Assembly (NCBI GenBank): GCA_002691465.1 | Contig: NZHP01000037.1 | Span: forward strand, 5,031-38,139 | DNA length: 33,109 nt | Origin: Gammaproteobacteria bacterium | GTDB taxonomy: Bacteria > Pseudomonadota > Gammaproteobacteria > Steroidobacterales > UBA11654 | Direction: 5' to 3' | Shown: piece after piece, positions 23,863 through 32,997 of the stretch | Layout: each line of letters starts with the position of its first letter | Position numbering within the stretch: position 1 is the stretch's first letter | The notes under the pieces: generated by a model | Told to the model about the DNA's origin: nothing | Database searches by the model: none | What the model saw: the letters and a program-made list of their open reading frames with translations, nothing else | Made by a program: the position numbers and the translations under genes

Positions 23863-24879
23863 TTATGCTTCTTCCATTTGTGGATGATAGTTTCCTGTTC
23901 TTGCGAGACTGTTAAGTCTAGATCGCTTGATGAAAGTTTCTTGAGCTGCCTCAATGTTTCCATCCTCACCAGACCATACCTTAAGAGGCTCAGCTTGTAG
24001 AGCTCTCCCATAAGAAAAAGTCAATTGCCACGGGTGCGGTCCCATTTCATTCATTGAGCTAAGGTGTGCGGTTGCCTCTTCTGAGGTTTGCCCACCTGAC
24101 AGGAATGCAATGCCTGGAACTTCATCAGGGACATTCTCAGTTAAGCATTTCACTGTTGCACTGGCCACTGTAGCTATATCCGCTCTGTTTGCAGCATCCA
24201 TGCCTGAAATAACCATGTTTGGCTTCAGTACAATTCCATTTAAAGCTACTTTTTGTTTGTTGAGTTCAGCGAAGACCTCTTGCAATACTCCTGATGTAAC
24301 ATCAAAACATCGATCTATATCATGATTTCCATCCATGAGCACTTCTGGCTCTACGATAGGTACCATTTGTGCTTGCTGACAAAGTGCTGCATATCTAGCC
24401 AACGAATGTGCATTGAGTCTTATACAATTGTTTGATGGTAAGTCGTCAGAAATATTTATAACGGATCTCCATTTGGCAAATCTAGCACCTAACTCATAAT
24501 ACTCACTTAGTCGTTCAGCTAGACCATCCAATCCTTCAGTGACTGTTTCACCTTTGCAAAATGGAATACCTTTTATTCCCTTATCGACTTTAATTCCAGG
24601 AACAATACCAAGTGAGGTAAGGTGTTCAGGAAATGGGATTCCATCATTGGTTGATTGTCTGATGGTTTCATCAAATAAAATGACCCCGCTTATGTATTCA
24701 GAAATATTTGGGCTGGTGAAAAGTAAATTCCTATATATTTGACGACTACCTTCAGTTGACTCTGTATCAATTGTTGCAAATCGTTTTCCAATGGTTGGGG
24801 TGCTTTCATCTGCAGCAAGTATCCCTTTATTAGGCGCAACCATTGACTGTGCTATTGAGTTCAATGAACTTAGATCCAT
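23863..24879 (-). CDS. Class I fructose-bisphosphate aldolase
   Basis: A 338-residue Schiff-base aldolase of the type found in animals and many bacteria. It catalyses the reversible cleavage of fructose 1,6-bisphosphate in glycolysis and gluconeogenesis. Key segments are GILAADESTPTIGKRF (about 19-34), FAKWRSV with K136, VPIVEPEVL with E177/E179, the Schiff-base lysine K219 in NGIVLKPNMVI, and FLSGGQTSEEAT. The length is slightly shorter than the roughly 363 residues of animal enzymes, mainly at the C-terminus. The start has AGGAG 7 nt upstream. A TATAAT hexamer (minus strand, 24912-24907) gives a possible promoter. mlaC follows 13 bp downstream. Confidence 0.95.
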   Translation of the reverse strand: MDLSSLNSIAQSMVAPNKGILAADESTPTIGKRFATIDTESTEGSRQIYRNLLFTSPNISEYISGVILFDETIRQSTNDGIPFPEHLTSLGIVPGIKVDKGIKGIPFCKGETVTEGLDGLAERLSEYYELGARFAKWRSVINISDDLPSNNCIRLNAHSLARYAALCQQAQMVPIVEPEVLMDGNHDIDRCFDVTSGVLQEVFAELNKQKVALNGIVLKPNMVISGMDAANRADIATVASATVKCLTENVPDEVPGIAFLSGGQTSEEATAHLSSMNEMGPHPWQLTFSYGRALQAEPLKVWSGEDGNIEAAQETFIKRSRLNSLARTGNYHPQMEEA

Positions 24880-24962
24880 TTTTTATCTCCTAAATTAACT
24901 CGTGAAATTATACATTATTGGCCCATAATCACATATCAAATTACGCCCTACTCCCATAAATG

Positions 24963-24991
24963 TTGATTATGAGGCTAAATCGTACTAAAAT
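24963..24991 (+). promoter_or_regulatory. Promoter of the suf operon
   Basis: TTGATT (24963-24968) is followed after exactly 17 bp by TAAAAT (24986-24991); the matches to consensus are 4/6 and 5/6. Transcription would begin near 24998, about 24 nt before the regulator's ATG. The -10 box is covered by an IscR-like palindrome. Confidence 0.65.
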
Positions 24992-24995
24992 AGTC
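24983..24995 (+). promoter_or_regulatory. IscR/Rrf2-like operator over the suf promoter
   Basis: TACTAAAATAGTC matches the core of the E. coli IscR type 1 motif as I recall it (GACTRWWWYAGTC) at 12 of 13 positions, with the palindromic centre ACTA-AAA-TAGT. It overlaps the -10 box, so binding by the Rrf2 protein encoded just downstream would repress the operon. The cognate pairing is an inference. Confidence 0.55.
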
Positions 24996-25021
24996 CTATT
25001 TAAATAAGGTTAACGGTAAAG

Positions 25022-25477
25022 ATGCTTAGAATTTCTAAGATGACTGATTATGCAGTCCTGATTCTTGCTAATCTGGCATTGCATGACAACAAATTACTCA
25101 CTGCAAAAGAAATCGCCAGTGAGACACATATTTCATTGCCTACAACACAAAAAATACTTAAAAAACTCAATCGTAAAAATCTCGTCATTTCAAAACAAGG
25201 AGCCTCAGGAGGTTATACACTTAATTCTCAAACAAAAAGCCTATCAGTAGCGGTCTTGTTAGAAAAATTAGACGGAGACTTGTCAATCACACAGTGTTCT
25301 AGTAATGACGATCAGTGTGAGGTTGAGGACTTTTGTAATATTGGAAATGCCTGGCAGATGATCAACCAAAGAGTCCAATGGGCGCTGAATGATATAACTC
25401 TTGGTGATTTAATTCATCCAACAAGAATTGAACAGTTTATTAGTACTAACATACCCGTTTCGCGAGGAAACCATTAA
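25022..25477 (+). CDS. Rrf2-family SUF operon regulator (IscR/SufR-like)
   Basis: A 151-residue winged-helix repressor. The N-terminus MLRISKMTDYAVLILANLAL and the recognition region HISLPTTQKILKKLNRKNLV (about 36-55), followed by the wing KQGASGGYTL, are typical of Rrf2 proteins. Three cysteines, C92, C99 and C105 (CX6CX5C), form the expected iron-sulfur cluster site, so the protein should sense cluster status. It heads the suf operon and most resembles the SUF-linked regulator subfamily (TIGR02944). It probably binds the site at 24983-24995 and autoregulates. sufB starts 24 bp after its stop. Confidence 0.92.
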   Translation: MLRISKMTDYAVLILANLALHDNKLLTAKEIASETHISLPTTQKILKKLNRKNLVISKQGASGGYTLNSQTKSLSVAVLLEKLDGDLSITQCSSNDDQCEVEDFCNIGNAWQMINQRVQWALNDITLGDLIHPTRIEQFISTNIPVSRGNH

Positions 25478-25501
25478 GTCTATTTGAACGAAAAAAAACA
25501 G

Positions 25502-26956
25502 ATGAGCGATAAAGATAATAAAAACAAAGAAATCAATGAGTTTTTGAATAAGTCGTACGAATATGGCTTCACTACAGAGATTGAATCAGAAACTATACCG
25601 CCGGGACTTGATGAAGAAGTAGTCATATTGATTTCTAAAATGAAAAATGAGCCTGAATTTCTATTAAAATGGCGCTTGAAAGCATTCAGTCAATGGAAAA
25701 AAATGCCTCAACCTGATTGGGCAAAACTATCTATTGACCCAATTGAATATCAGGCTATCTCTTATTTTTCTAAACCCAAGCAGGATGACGGCCCAAAGTC
25801 ACTGGATGAAGTTGATCCAAAATTACTCGAGACATATGAAAAACTAGGAATCCCTCTTCATGAAAGAGCAAAGCTGGCGGGCGTAGCCGTTGATGCAGTA
25901 TTTGATAGTGTTTCCGTTGTAACAACATTCAAAGACAAACTTGCAGAAGCAGGTGTAATTTTCTGCTCTTTTTCGGAGGCTGCAATTGACTATCCTGAAC
26001 TAATTGAAAAGTATTTGGGGACAGTGGTTCCAATTAAAGATAATTATTTCGCAGCTCTTAATTCTGCTGTTTTTTCAGATGGTACTTTTGTGTATATACC
26101 AAAAGATGTTAGATGCCCAATGGAACTATCGACATATTTTAGAATCAATGAGGCCAAAACTGGTCAGTTTGAAAGGACATTGATTGTAGCGGAAGAAGGA
26201 AGCTATGTTAGCTACCTTGAAGGATGCACAGCTCCAATGAGAGATGAGAACCAATTGCATGCAGCTGTTGTAGAACTTGTGGCCCATAAGGATGCGGAGA
26301 TTAAATATTCGACTGTTCAAAACTGGTATCCAGGTGATGAAAATGGCAAAGGTGGCATATATAATTTCGTAACAAAACGTGGAGACTGCAAAGGAGAAAA
26401 TTCAAAGATAAGTTGGACACAAATTGAAACGGGGTCTGCAATTACATGGAAATATCCGAGCTGTATCTTAAGGGGTGATCACTCATCTGGTGAGTTCCAT
26501 TCTATCGCGTTGACAAATAATCTTCAGCAGGCCGATACGGGTACAAAAATGATTCATCTTGGCAAAGGCACCAAGAGCAAGATCATCAGTAAGGGTATAT
26601 CTGCAAAATCTTCGCAAAATACTTATAGAGGTCAAGTCACCATGTCAAAAGGTGCAAAAAATTCAAGAAACTTCACACAATGTGACTCCCTACTCATAGG
26701 AAGTAATGCAGGAGCTCACACATTTCCATCTATTGATGTAATGAATTCCAGCTCAATCCTTGAACATGAAGCAACTACCTCTAAAATTGCAGACGAACAG
26801 CTGTTTTACTGTATGCAGCGAGGCATCAGCGAAGAGGATGCGATCGGATTAATTGTGAGTGGATTCTGCAAGGAGGTTCTTAATGAACTTCCGATGGAGT
26901 TTGCAGTAGAGGCAAGGGCCCTATTGCAGGTAAATCTAGAAGGAGCAATTGGATAA
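25502..26956 (+). CDS. sufB: Fe-S cluster assembly scaffold SufB
   Basis: A 484-residue SUF scaffold subunit that assembles iron-sulfur clusters in the SufBCD complex. It shows the family segments [47 protein letters not shown] with its conserved Cys, [19 protein letters not shown] with the likely cluster/persulfide Cys, and [10 protein letters not shown] with the catalytic His-Glu region near the C-terminus. The frame opens at a TTG (25484), but the ATG at 25502 is preferred as the ordinary start; neither has a strong Shine-Dalgarno, and GAGG lies about 20 nt ahead of the TTG. The stop overlaps the sufC start by 1 nt (TAATG). Confidence 0.96.
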   Translation: MSDKDNKNKEINEFLNKSYEYGFTTEIESETIPPGLDEEVVILISKMKNEPEFLLKWRLKAFSQWKKMPQPDWAKLSIDPIEYQAISYFSKPKQDDGPKSLDEVDPKLLETYEKLGIPLHERAKLAGVAVDAVFDSVSVVTTFKDKLAEAGVIFCSFSEAAIDYPELIEKYLGTVVPIKDNYFAALNSAVFSDGTFVYIPKDVRCPMELSTYFRINEAKTGQFERTLIVAEEGSYVSYLEGCTAPMRDENQLHAAVVELVAHKDAEIKYSTVQNWYPGDENGKGGIYNFVTKRGDCKGENSKISWTQIETGSAITWKYPSCILRGDHSSGEFHSIALTNNLQQADTGTKMIHLGKGTKSKIISKGISAKSSQNTYRGQVTMSKGAKNSRNFTQCDSLLIGSNAGAHTFPSIDVMNSSSILEHEATTSKIADEQLFYCMQRGISEEDAIGLIVSGFCKEVLNELPMEFAVEARALLQVNLEGAIG

Positions 26957-27708
26957 TGTCTAATATTCTTTCCATTAAAGACTTATATGTTGATGTAGGT
27001 GATACGTCGATCGTTAATGGCCTAAATCTAAAGATTTCTTCAGGCGAAACGCATGCAATCATGGGACCAAATGGTTCTGGAAAAAGCACTCTAGCAAAGG
27101 CAATTGCTGGACACCCAGACTATAAAATTCAATCTGGAAAAATAACCTACATGGGTAATGACTTGAGCGCTCTCTCAATTGAGGAAAGATCCAATCTTGG
27201 GGTCTTTCTGGGATTTCAATACCCAATAGAAATTCCTGGTCTTTCGAATACAGCCTTCCTAAAAGCAGCAATTAATGCAAAGAGAAAATATCATGGTATG
27301 GATGAGCTTTCTGCAAGTGAATTTTTGGTTGATCTGAAAGAAAAATCAAAGATGATGGATATTGAGCAGTCGTTTCTTTCCAGAGGAGTCAATGAAGGAT
27401 TCTCAGGCGGTGAGAAAAAGCGCAATGAAATATTGCAAATGTTAATGCTCGAGCCAACTCTATCAATACTTGATGAGACTGATTCTGGTCTTGATATTGA
27501 TTCCATGAAAGTCGTAGCATCGGGTGTCAATGCATTTAGAAGTAAGAAGACCGCTTCATTGATTATTACTCACTACGAACGCTTACTGAATTACATAACA
27601 CCCGATTATGTCCACGTGTTTCATGATGGTGCAATCATAAAGACCGGAGACATACAATTGGCCAAGGATCTTGAAGAAAGAGGATATGAGTGGCTAACCA
27701 ATCCATAA
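26956..27708 (+). CDS. sufC: Fe-S cluster assembly ATPase SufC
   Basis: A 250-residue ABC-type ATPase that drives conformational change in SufBCD. The Walker A motif GPNGSGKST is at 37-45, the Q-loop in GFQYPIEIPG near 89, the signature GFSGGEKKRNEI at about 149-160, Walker B and D-loop LSILDETDSGLDID, and the switch His in LIITHYERL. All catalytic motifs are intact. It starts inside the sufB stop codon, indicating translational coupling, and its end overlaps the preferred sufD start. Confidence 0.97.
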   Translation: MSNILSIKDLYVDVGDTSIVNGLNLKISSGETHAIMGPNGSGKSTLAKAIAGHPDYKIQSGKITYMGNDLSALSIEERSNLGVFLGFQYPIEIPGLSNTAFLKAAINAKRKYHGMDELSASEFLVDLKEKSKMMDIEQSFLSRGVNEGFSGGEKKRNEILQMLMLEPTLSILDETDSGLDIDSMKVVASGVNAFRSKKTASLIITHYERLLNYITPDYVHVFHDGAIIKTGDIQLAKDLEERGYEWLTNP

Positions 27709-28964
27709 ATCAATCAGAACATATGGATGGGCTTCAAAAATTCATCGAAAAAGACAGTCATGAATTTCCTGATTGGATAAATCATAGTAGGGAATCTTCA
27801 TTAAAAAAATACAAGGAAGTGTGTCCAAAGCATCTAAAAAATGCCACATGGAAGAACACGAAACTAAATGAGATGTTAAATGACTTCTTTGAGAAAGAAT
27901 TTTCAGTTCAACAATCAACTCTCGATAATATCGACTTAAAATCCAACCTTGATAATTCTCTGACAATATATTTCCATGCAGGCGTTTTTTTCACTGAAGA
28001 GGAGATTCCCAGTTACATAAAGCTTTTAAATCATAAATATCTCGAGGAAAACCAATCAATCTTTGGCCTTGAAGATAGGTCTGAAAGGCAATCAATACCT
28101 TATTTGCTCAATAATATTGTCAGCAGAGATGCTCTTATGATCGATACTGCTGTCAATCAACATGTCGAGAGGTTGATTCATATCGTTTACCTGCCAAATC
28201 AAAATGGCAATGTAGCACCAAGATTAAATATTAATGTTTCAGGAAATAGCTCAATCAAAATCATAGAGGAACATTTACAATCAAAAAATTCAATCATAAA
28301 CCACTGTATTGATATCAATTGTGAAGCAACATCCACTCTTGAGTATTACAAAGTTAATCACAGGCAAAATGACAGTTATCTCATTAGCAATCTCAATCTC
28401 AATCAGGAGGAAGATACTGACGTCAAAATTTTCAATTTAGACTTGGGTGCAGATTCTGGAAGCTCACTCAATCATTTAAAACTCAATGGGGAGAACTCCA
28501 ATGTTGCTTGCTCTACCCTCTTTATGCCCTCTGATCATCGATCCTCGCATCAGAATGTTGTAATTGATCATTTGTCAGATAAGTCCTCCAGTTCTGTGAA
28601 TTTCAGAGGCGTAATTAATAATCAAGCCACTGGATCCTTTTTTGGTAAAGTAAGGGTCGCAAAAGAAAGAAGGGGGACGTCGGCCTTCATGCAAAATAAG
28701 AATTTGTTACTCTCTGATGAATCAAAAATCTCAACTGTTCCGATTCTAGAAATTTATAACGACGATACAGAATGTTCACATAGTGCTACATCAGGATCGC
28801 TTGATAAAGAAAAACTCTTCTATCTCAAAACCAGAGGCATCAATGAAAATGATGCAAAAGATTTCCTTATAAAGTCATTCATCGATGAACTTACTTCTCA
28901 AATCAAATCAAGAAGGTTGAGAGATTATGTGAATGAAATAATCGCTGGAAATTACAAGGTTTAA
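27690..28964 (+). CDS. sufD: Fe-S cluster assembly protein SufD
   Basis: A 424-residue paralogue of SufB that forms the SufBCD complex and helps iron acquisition. The C-terminal SufBD core is recognisable: KSSSSVNFRGVINNQATGSF (cut), FMQNKNLLLSDESKISTVPIL (cut), DDTECSHSATSGSLDKEKLFYL with the conserved Cys and His, and KTRGINENDAKDFLI. The N-terminal part (about 1-200) is divergent, as usual. A GTG start at 27690 overlaps sufC by 19 bp and has GAGG 8 nt upstream; an ATG at 27723 is the alternative. sufS starts 3 bp after the stop. Confidence 0.93.
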   Translation: MANQSINQSEHMDGLQKFIEKDSHEFPDWINHSRESSLKKYKEVCPKHLKNATWKNTKLNEMLNDFFEKEFSVQQSTLDNIDLKSNLDNSLTIYFHAGVFFTEEEIPSYIKLLNHKYLEENQSIFGLEDRSERQSIPYLLNNIVSRDALMIDTAVNQHVERLIHIVYLPNQNGNVAPRLNINVSGNSSIKIIEEHLQSKNSIINHCIDINCEATSTLEYYKVNHRQNDSYLISNLNLNQEEDTDVKIFNLDLGADSGSSLNHLKLNGENSNVACSTLFMPSDHRSSHQNVVIDHLSDKSSSSVNFRGVINNQATGSFFGKVRVAKERRGTSAFMQNKNLLLSDESKISTVPILEIYNDDTECSHSATSGSLDKEKLFYLKTRGINENDAKDFLIKSFIDELTSQIKSRRLRDYVNEIIAGNYKV

Positions 28965-28967
28965 TTT

Positions 28968-30197
28968 ATGAAGGCGAAACAAAAAAAAGCATTCGAAAGA
29001 ATAAGAGAAGAATTTCCAATACTTGATCAGAAAATAAATGGAGAGGATCTCATTTATCTAGACAACGCGGCTTCAACCCAAAAGCCAAAAGCTGTGATCA
29101 ATGCCATCAAAGACTATTATGAGAATGATCATTCAAATGTTCACAGAGGTGTACATACACTAAGCGTTAGAGCAACTGAAGCTTATGAGAATGCAAGGGT
29201 TAAAGTTACAGAATTTCTAAACTCACCCAATAATCATCAAATTATATTTACAAAGGGAACAACAGATTCAATCAATCTCATTGCAACCTCCATCACAAGC
29301 TTGATCAATGAAAATGATGAAATACTGATAACTGCGATGGAGCATCATTCAAATATTGTGCCGTGGCAAGAATTATGCAAAAGAACTGGTGCAGTATTAA
29401 AAATTATTCCAATCAATGAAAATGGCGAAATACTTATTGATGATTACAAAGATATGGTTTCAGCCAAGACAAAGCTGATCTCGGTTGTTCATCTCTCCAA
29501 TACTCTCGGTACAATCAATCCTATAGAGGACATTATAAAGATAGCAAAATCGCATGATGTCATCACGGTTATAGATGGAGCACAAGCCGCGGGTCATCTT
29601 CCGATTGACGTTCAACAATTAGATTGCGATTTCTATCTATTTTCTGGACACAAAATTTTTGGTCCTACAGGAATTGGGGTCCTTTATGGCAAGGAGGAAA
29701 TCCTAAATAGAATTGATCCATATCAGTATGGCGGTGAGATGATTTTAAAAGTCACTTTTGAGAAAACAACATACAACAGCCTTCCTCACAAATTTGAAGC
29801 CGGTACTCCCAATATTGCTGGCGCTGTGGGCATTGGGGCATCGATTGATTTCATAAATAGTCTTGATAGAGATCTTTGTCATGAATATGAAATGAGTCTT
29901 CACGATTATGCGTTAAATCAACTAGAGCAGATTGATGGGATACGTATTATCGGCAAATCGAGTCACAAATCGGCCATCATTTCTTTTGTCATTGATGGCA
30001 TGCATCCCCATGACATCGGTACAATAATTAATCAAAAAGGAATTGCTGTTAGAACTGGTCATCATTGCACTATGCCATTGATGGACTTTTATGAAATTCC
30101 AGGAACAGTAAGGGCATCTTTTAGTATCTATAACAATCATTCGGAAATAGATAAACTGATCGATGCGATTAAATTAGCCATAAAGATGCTGAAATAA
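28968..30197 (+). CDS. sufS: Cysteine desulfurase SufS
   Basis: A 409-residue PLP enzyme that takes sulfur from cysteine as an enzyme-bound persulfide. Motifs are LDNAASTQKPKAV (about 31-43), HSNVHRGVHTLS, TAMEHHSNIVPW (about 122-133), VIDGAQAAGH, the PLP lysine K229 in LFSGHKIFGPTG, and the catalytic C367 in VRTGHHCTMPLM. This is the class II (SufS/CsdA) form. Its stop overlaps the sufU start by 1 nt, matching the known functional pairing in which SufU accepts the persulfide. Confidence 0.97.
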   Translation: MKAKQKKAFERIREEFPILDQKINGEDLIYLDNAASTQKPKAVINAIKDYYENDHSNVHRGVHTLSVRATEAYENARVKVTEFLNSPNNHQIIFTKGTTDSINLIATSITSLINENDEILITAMEHHSNIVPWQELCKRTGAVLKIIPINENGEILIDDYKDMVSAKTKLISVVHLSNTLGTINPIEDIIKIAKSHDVITVIDGAQAAGHLPIDVQQLDCDFYLFSGHKIFGPTGIGVLYGKEEILNRIDPYQYGGEMILKVTFEKTTYNSLPHKFEAGTPNIAGAVGIGASIDFINSLDRDLCHEYEMSLHDYALNQLEQIDGIRIIGKSSHKSAIISFVIDGMHPHDIGTIINQKGIAVRTGHHCTMPLMDFYEIPGTVRASFSIYNNHSEIDKLIDAIKLAIKMLK

Positions 30198-30610
30198 TGG
30201 TATCCAAACTATACAAAAACCAACTTATTGAACTGAGTCATAACCCATATCATTTTGGTAAACCAGAGGACATCTTTTCAAGCAAAGAAGTCTTAAATAC
30301 ACTTTGTGGAGATAAAATAACTGTCTATCAAAATGGTGATCCTTTAAAAGCAATAGAACTTTGGTTTGAGAGTGTGAGTTGTATTATATGCTCTGCCTCT
30401 GCCTCGATCCTCACAAAGAATATTGAAGGAATGAATCTTAACGATGGCATCGAATTTATGAATCAAGTTGAAGCTTCGATAAAAGATGGAACGATTCGAA
30501 ATAATAATTTTACAAAGGATTTGAATTGTCTGGATGAAATAAAAAACTACCCATCACGAACCACATGTGCCACATTACCTTGGACAACGGCTATTGATTT
30601 ATTGAAATGA
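30197..30610 (+). CDS. sufU: SufU-type sulfur transfer/Fe-S scaffold protein
   Basis: A 137-residue IscU/NifU-like protein. Conserved metal-site residues are C37 and D39 in LCGDKI, C62 in SVSCIICSASAS, and C124 in RTTCATLPW, fitting SufU, the zinc-dependent partner of SufS that accepts its persulfide. The usual GCAIS motif reads SCIIC, so the normal glycine is lost and an extra cysteine (C65) is present next to the metal site. SufU is typical of Gram-positive and some other bacteria; SufE would be the usual partner in enterobacteria, and neither sufE nor sufA is in this operon. It overlaps sufT by 4 bp. Confidence 0.9.
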   Translation: MVSKLYKNQLIELSHNPYHFGKPEDIFSSKEVLNTLCGDKITVYQNGDPLKAIELWFESVSCIICSASASILTKNIEGMNLNDGIEFMNQVEASIKDGTIRNNNFTKDLNCLDEIKNYPSRTTCATLPWTTAIDLLK

Positions 30611-31164
30611 TTAATTCTGAAGATACAACGCAGTTAATCAGTCTCTCGAGAGATTGCGAGGTCATCTCTGTCCCTTACGGTGAAAAAGAGATTCTTAAGG
30701 AAGGTACAGAGGTGCAAATTATGCAGGCACTAGGCGGTTCTTACACGGTCTATACTGTCGAGGGAATGTTTAGAATCAATGGCACCAATGCAGATGCCAT
30801 TGGTAAAGAGGTGGAGAAACCACCCTCTCTTCCAGAGAATATCACAGACGATGAGTTTGAAGAGAAGGTATGGGATCAGATGAAAACTGTTTTCGACCCT
30901 GAGATTCCGATCAATGTTGTTGATTTGGGTCTAATTTATGATTGCAGACTCAATAAATCCGAGGACGATAATTTTATCATCGAAGTTGACATGACTCTTA
31001 CTGCTCCTGGTTGCGGTATGGCAGATGTTCTCGTTGCTGATATTCAAGAACGTATAGAAATGATGCCAAGGGTCGTGTCTGTGAAAGTTGAATTAGTCCT
31101 TGATCCACCCTGGAGCATGGAAATGATGTCTGAAGCTGCTCGATTAGAAGCCGGTTTAATCTAG
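30607..31164 (+). CDS. sufT: Fe-S cluster assembly protein SufT (MIP18/DUF59 domain)
   Basis: A 185-residue protein. A SufT-specific N-terminal region (ISLSRDCEVISVPYGEKEIL, then ALGGSYTVYTVEGMFRI) precedes a DUF59/MIP18-like domain with FDPEIPINVVDLGLIYD (about 96-112), a conserved MTLTAPGCGMADVL with C136, and VKVELVLDPPWSMEMMSEAA (cut). SufT helps maturation of iron-sulfur proteins, especially under high demand. It is the last gene of the suf operon. Its 3' end overlaps the convergent sppA gene by 9 bp. Confidence 0.94.
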   Translation: MINSEDTTQLISLSRDCEVISVPYGEKEILKEGTEVQIMQALGGSYTVYTVEGMFRINGTNADAIGKEVEKPPSLPENITDDEFEEKVWDQMKTVFDPEIPINVVDLGLIYDCRLNKSEDDNFIIEVDMTLTAPGCGMADVLVADIQERIEMMPRVVSVKVELVLDPPWSMEMMSEAARLEAGLI

Positions 31165-32997
31165 CTCACAGAAACACTTCATATAAATCCCATTGGGATC
31201 GTTCATCATGGATAACTCGTGCAAGGATTCTTCAATTCCATCCAGGAGTTCATTCTTCTTATAAAGGAAATCGAGTCCTGTGATTTTAATAATAGAAGAA
31301 GTGATCTTAGCCATCATGCCTGCAAAGAATGAATCCAAGTCGCTGTCGCGATTGATACGCTTTACACCCAGCAATTCTTCATCGATCTCAGCTAATTCCG
31401 CAGCCAACTCAATAGCTCGATCGATTCCAGCGATTTCATCGACTAATCCTATTTCAAGAGCCTTGCTACCAATCCAAACCTTACCTCTTGCGATCTGATC
31501 GATTTCTTCTTTTGTCACCCCTCTGTTGTCTGCAACCTTAGCGATGAATTTGTCATAAACCAAATCTGTTCCCATTTGGAGTAATGCTTTGTCTTTTTCA
31601 GTCAGAGATTCAGCTACAGAGGTAGTGATATCAACAGTAGATACTCCGTCTTCATTGATTCCAATATATTCAAGAGCCCTTTCAAAAGTTGGAAGAAATC
31701 CACCTACTCCAATAGACCCTGTAATGGTATGCCTTTCGGCTAAAATCTTGTCTGCTGGAGTTGAAATGTAATAACCACCAGACGCGGCAACGCCTCCCAT
31801 AGATGCAATAATTGGCCTTCCGGAGTCTTTAAATTTTTCAAGTTCATCTGCAATCACCTCAGATGCATAAGCACTTCCACCGCCGCTGTCAACCCTAAGC
31901 ACCAGCGCCTTGACTGTCTCATCTTCATAAGCTTTACGAATGATTTTAACAAAGTCATCGCCAGCTATGCTTCCTGGTCCAGCTGAACCATCGACAATGG
32001 ATCCTTTAGCTATAATAACTCCTACATTAGATTCACTTTCTTCAAAAATAGGCTCCATCTCTACAGAGTTCATGTAAGTATTCATCCCAACGATATTGAT
32101 TTCATCTTCTTCTTCGCCAGGGGCAATCGAATAAAGGTAGTCTCTGAATTCTCTTCTATTGGACAATTGATCAATAAGTCCATATTCGATGGCTGCTTTC
32201 GCAAAGTCACCGTCTGATTCTTTTGCTGCAAGACCTGGATTATCAATAAAATACTTTAAAGATTCATTTGAAATTCCTCTTGCTTCCGATACTTCATCTA
32301 GATATCCATCCCAAAGAACCGTAATCCACTCAATGACATTGCCTTTTGCTTCATCAGACATATCGTCTCTGAAATAGGGTTCTACAAATGCTTTGTATTC
32401 TCCCACTTTGAAGACATTTGCATCAATTAAGAATTTATCAAAAAAGGATTTATAGTAAGTTCTTACCCTTCGGTAACCATCAATGAACACAGCAGTGTAA
32501 TCATGGAGATGTATTTCATCTGCATATGCTGCAAGATAATACTGTGCAGTTCCATAACCCTGATCGCTGTAAGCAATCACTTTCTTACCAGAGGTTTTAA
32601 ATTCAGTGATTTCTTTTGCAATCAACTCAAGCTTTGTGGTGCTTCCACCGGAAAAGTCATCTGTGCTGATTAGAAGTGTTGAAATATCTTCATTGTCTTT
32701 TGCATGACGTATCACCTGAATTACATCAGTAATAAGCGTTTCAGTTTGCGATTCGCCAGAAAATTGCGAGAATGCTCTTTCAAAATCTGACTGTGAGAGT
32801 TCCTCTACTAAAGCTCCTTTTATATTCAAATTCAGTATTCCACCCTCTTTTATTGGATCATCATCAGATGGAAATAATCCCCCAATGATTGATAAAGATA
32901 TGAATAGAAGTATTGCAAATATTGCGGTTCTTTTTAAGAAGACCCCTGATGCATCTAAAAAACTTCCTAGTTTAGATATTTTCTCTTTCACGCTCAT
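31156..32997 (-). CDS. sppA: Signal peptide peptidase SppA (67K type)
   Basis: A 613-residue membrane-anchored protease with two tandem S49 domains, like E. coli SppA. A single transmembrane helix spans about residues 24-42 (TAIFAILLFISLSIIGG). The catalytic Lys K202 is in KVGEYKAFVEPYFRDDMS (first domain) and the nucleophile S406 is in GGVAASGGYYIS (second domain), giving the Ser-Lys dyad across domains. It degrades cleaved signal peptides in the membrane. The start has an AAGG element 7 nt before the ATG. The C-terminus (KCFCELD) overlaps sufT by 9 bp on the opposite strand. Confidence 0.95.
   Translation of the reverse strand: MSVKEKISKLGSFLDASGVFLKRTAIFAILLFISLSIIGGLFPSDDDPIKEGGILNLNIKGALVEELSQSDFERAFSQFSGESQTETLITDVIQVIRHAKDNEDISTLLISTDDFSGGSTTKLELIAKEITEFKTSGKKVIAYSDQGYGTAQYYLAAYADEIHLHDYTAVFIDGYRRVRTYYKSFFDKFLIDANVFKVGEYKAFVEPYFRDDMSDEAKGNVIEWITVLWDGYLDEVSEARGISNESLKYFIDNPGLAAKESDGDFAKAAIEYGLIDQLSNRREFRDYLYSIAPGEEEDEINIVGMNTYMNSVEMEPIFEESESNVGVIIAKGSIVDGSAGPGSIAGDDFVKIIRKAYEDETVKALVLRVDSGGGSAYASEVIADELEKFKDSGRPIIASMGGVAASGGYYISTPADKILAERHTITGSIGVGGFLPTFERALEYIGINEDGVSTVDITTSVAESLTEKDKALLQMGTDLVYDKFIAKVADNRGVTKEEIDQIARGKVWIGSKALEIGLVDEIAGIDRAIELAAELAEIDEELLGVKRINRDSDLDSFFAGMMAKITSSIIKITGLDFLYKKNELLDGIEESLHELSMMNDPNGIYMKCFCELD

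Noticed and set aside
23850-24011. Extension of mlaC into the aldolase gene
   Set aside because: It would remove the signal peptide from the N-terminus and overlap the aldolase reading frame. The ATG at 23849 starts a classic signal peptide.
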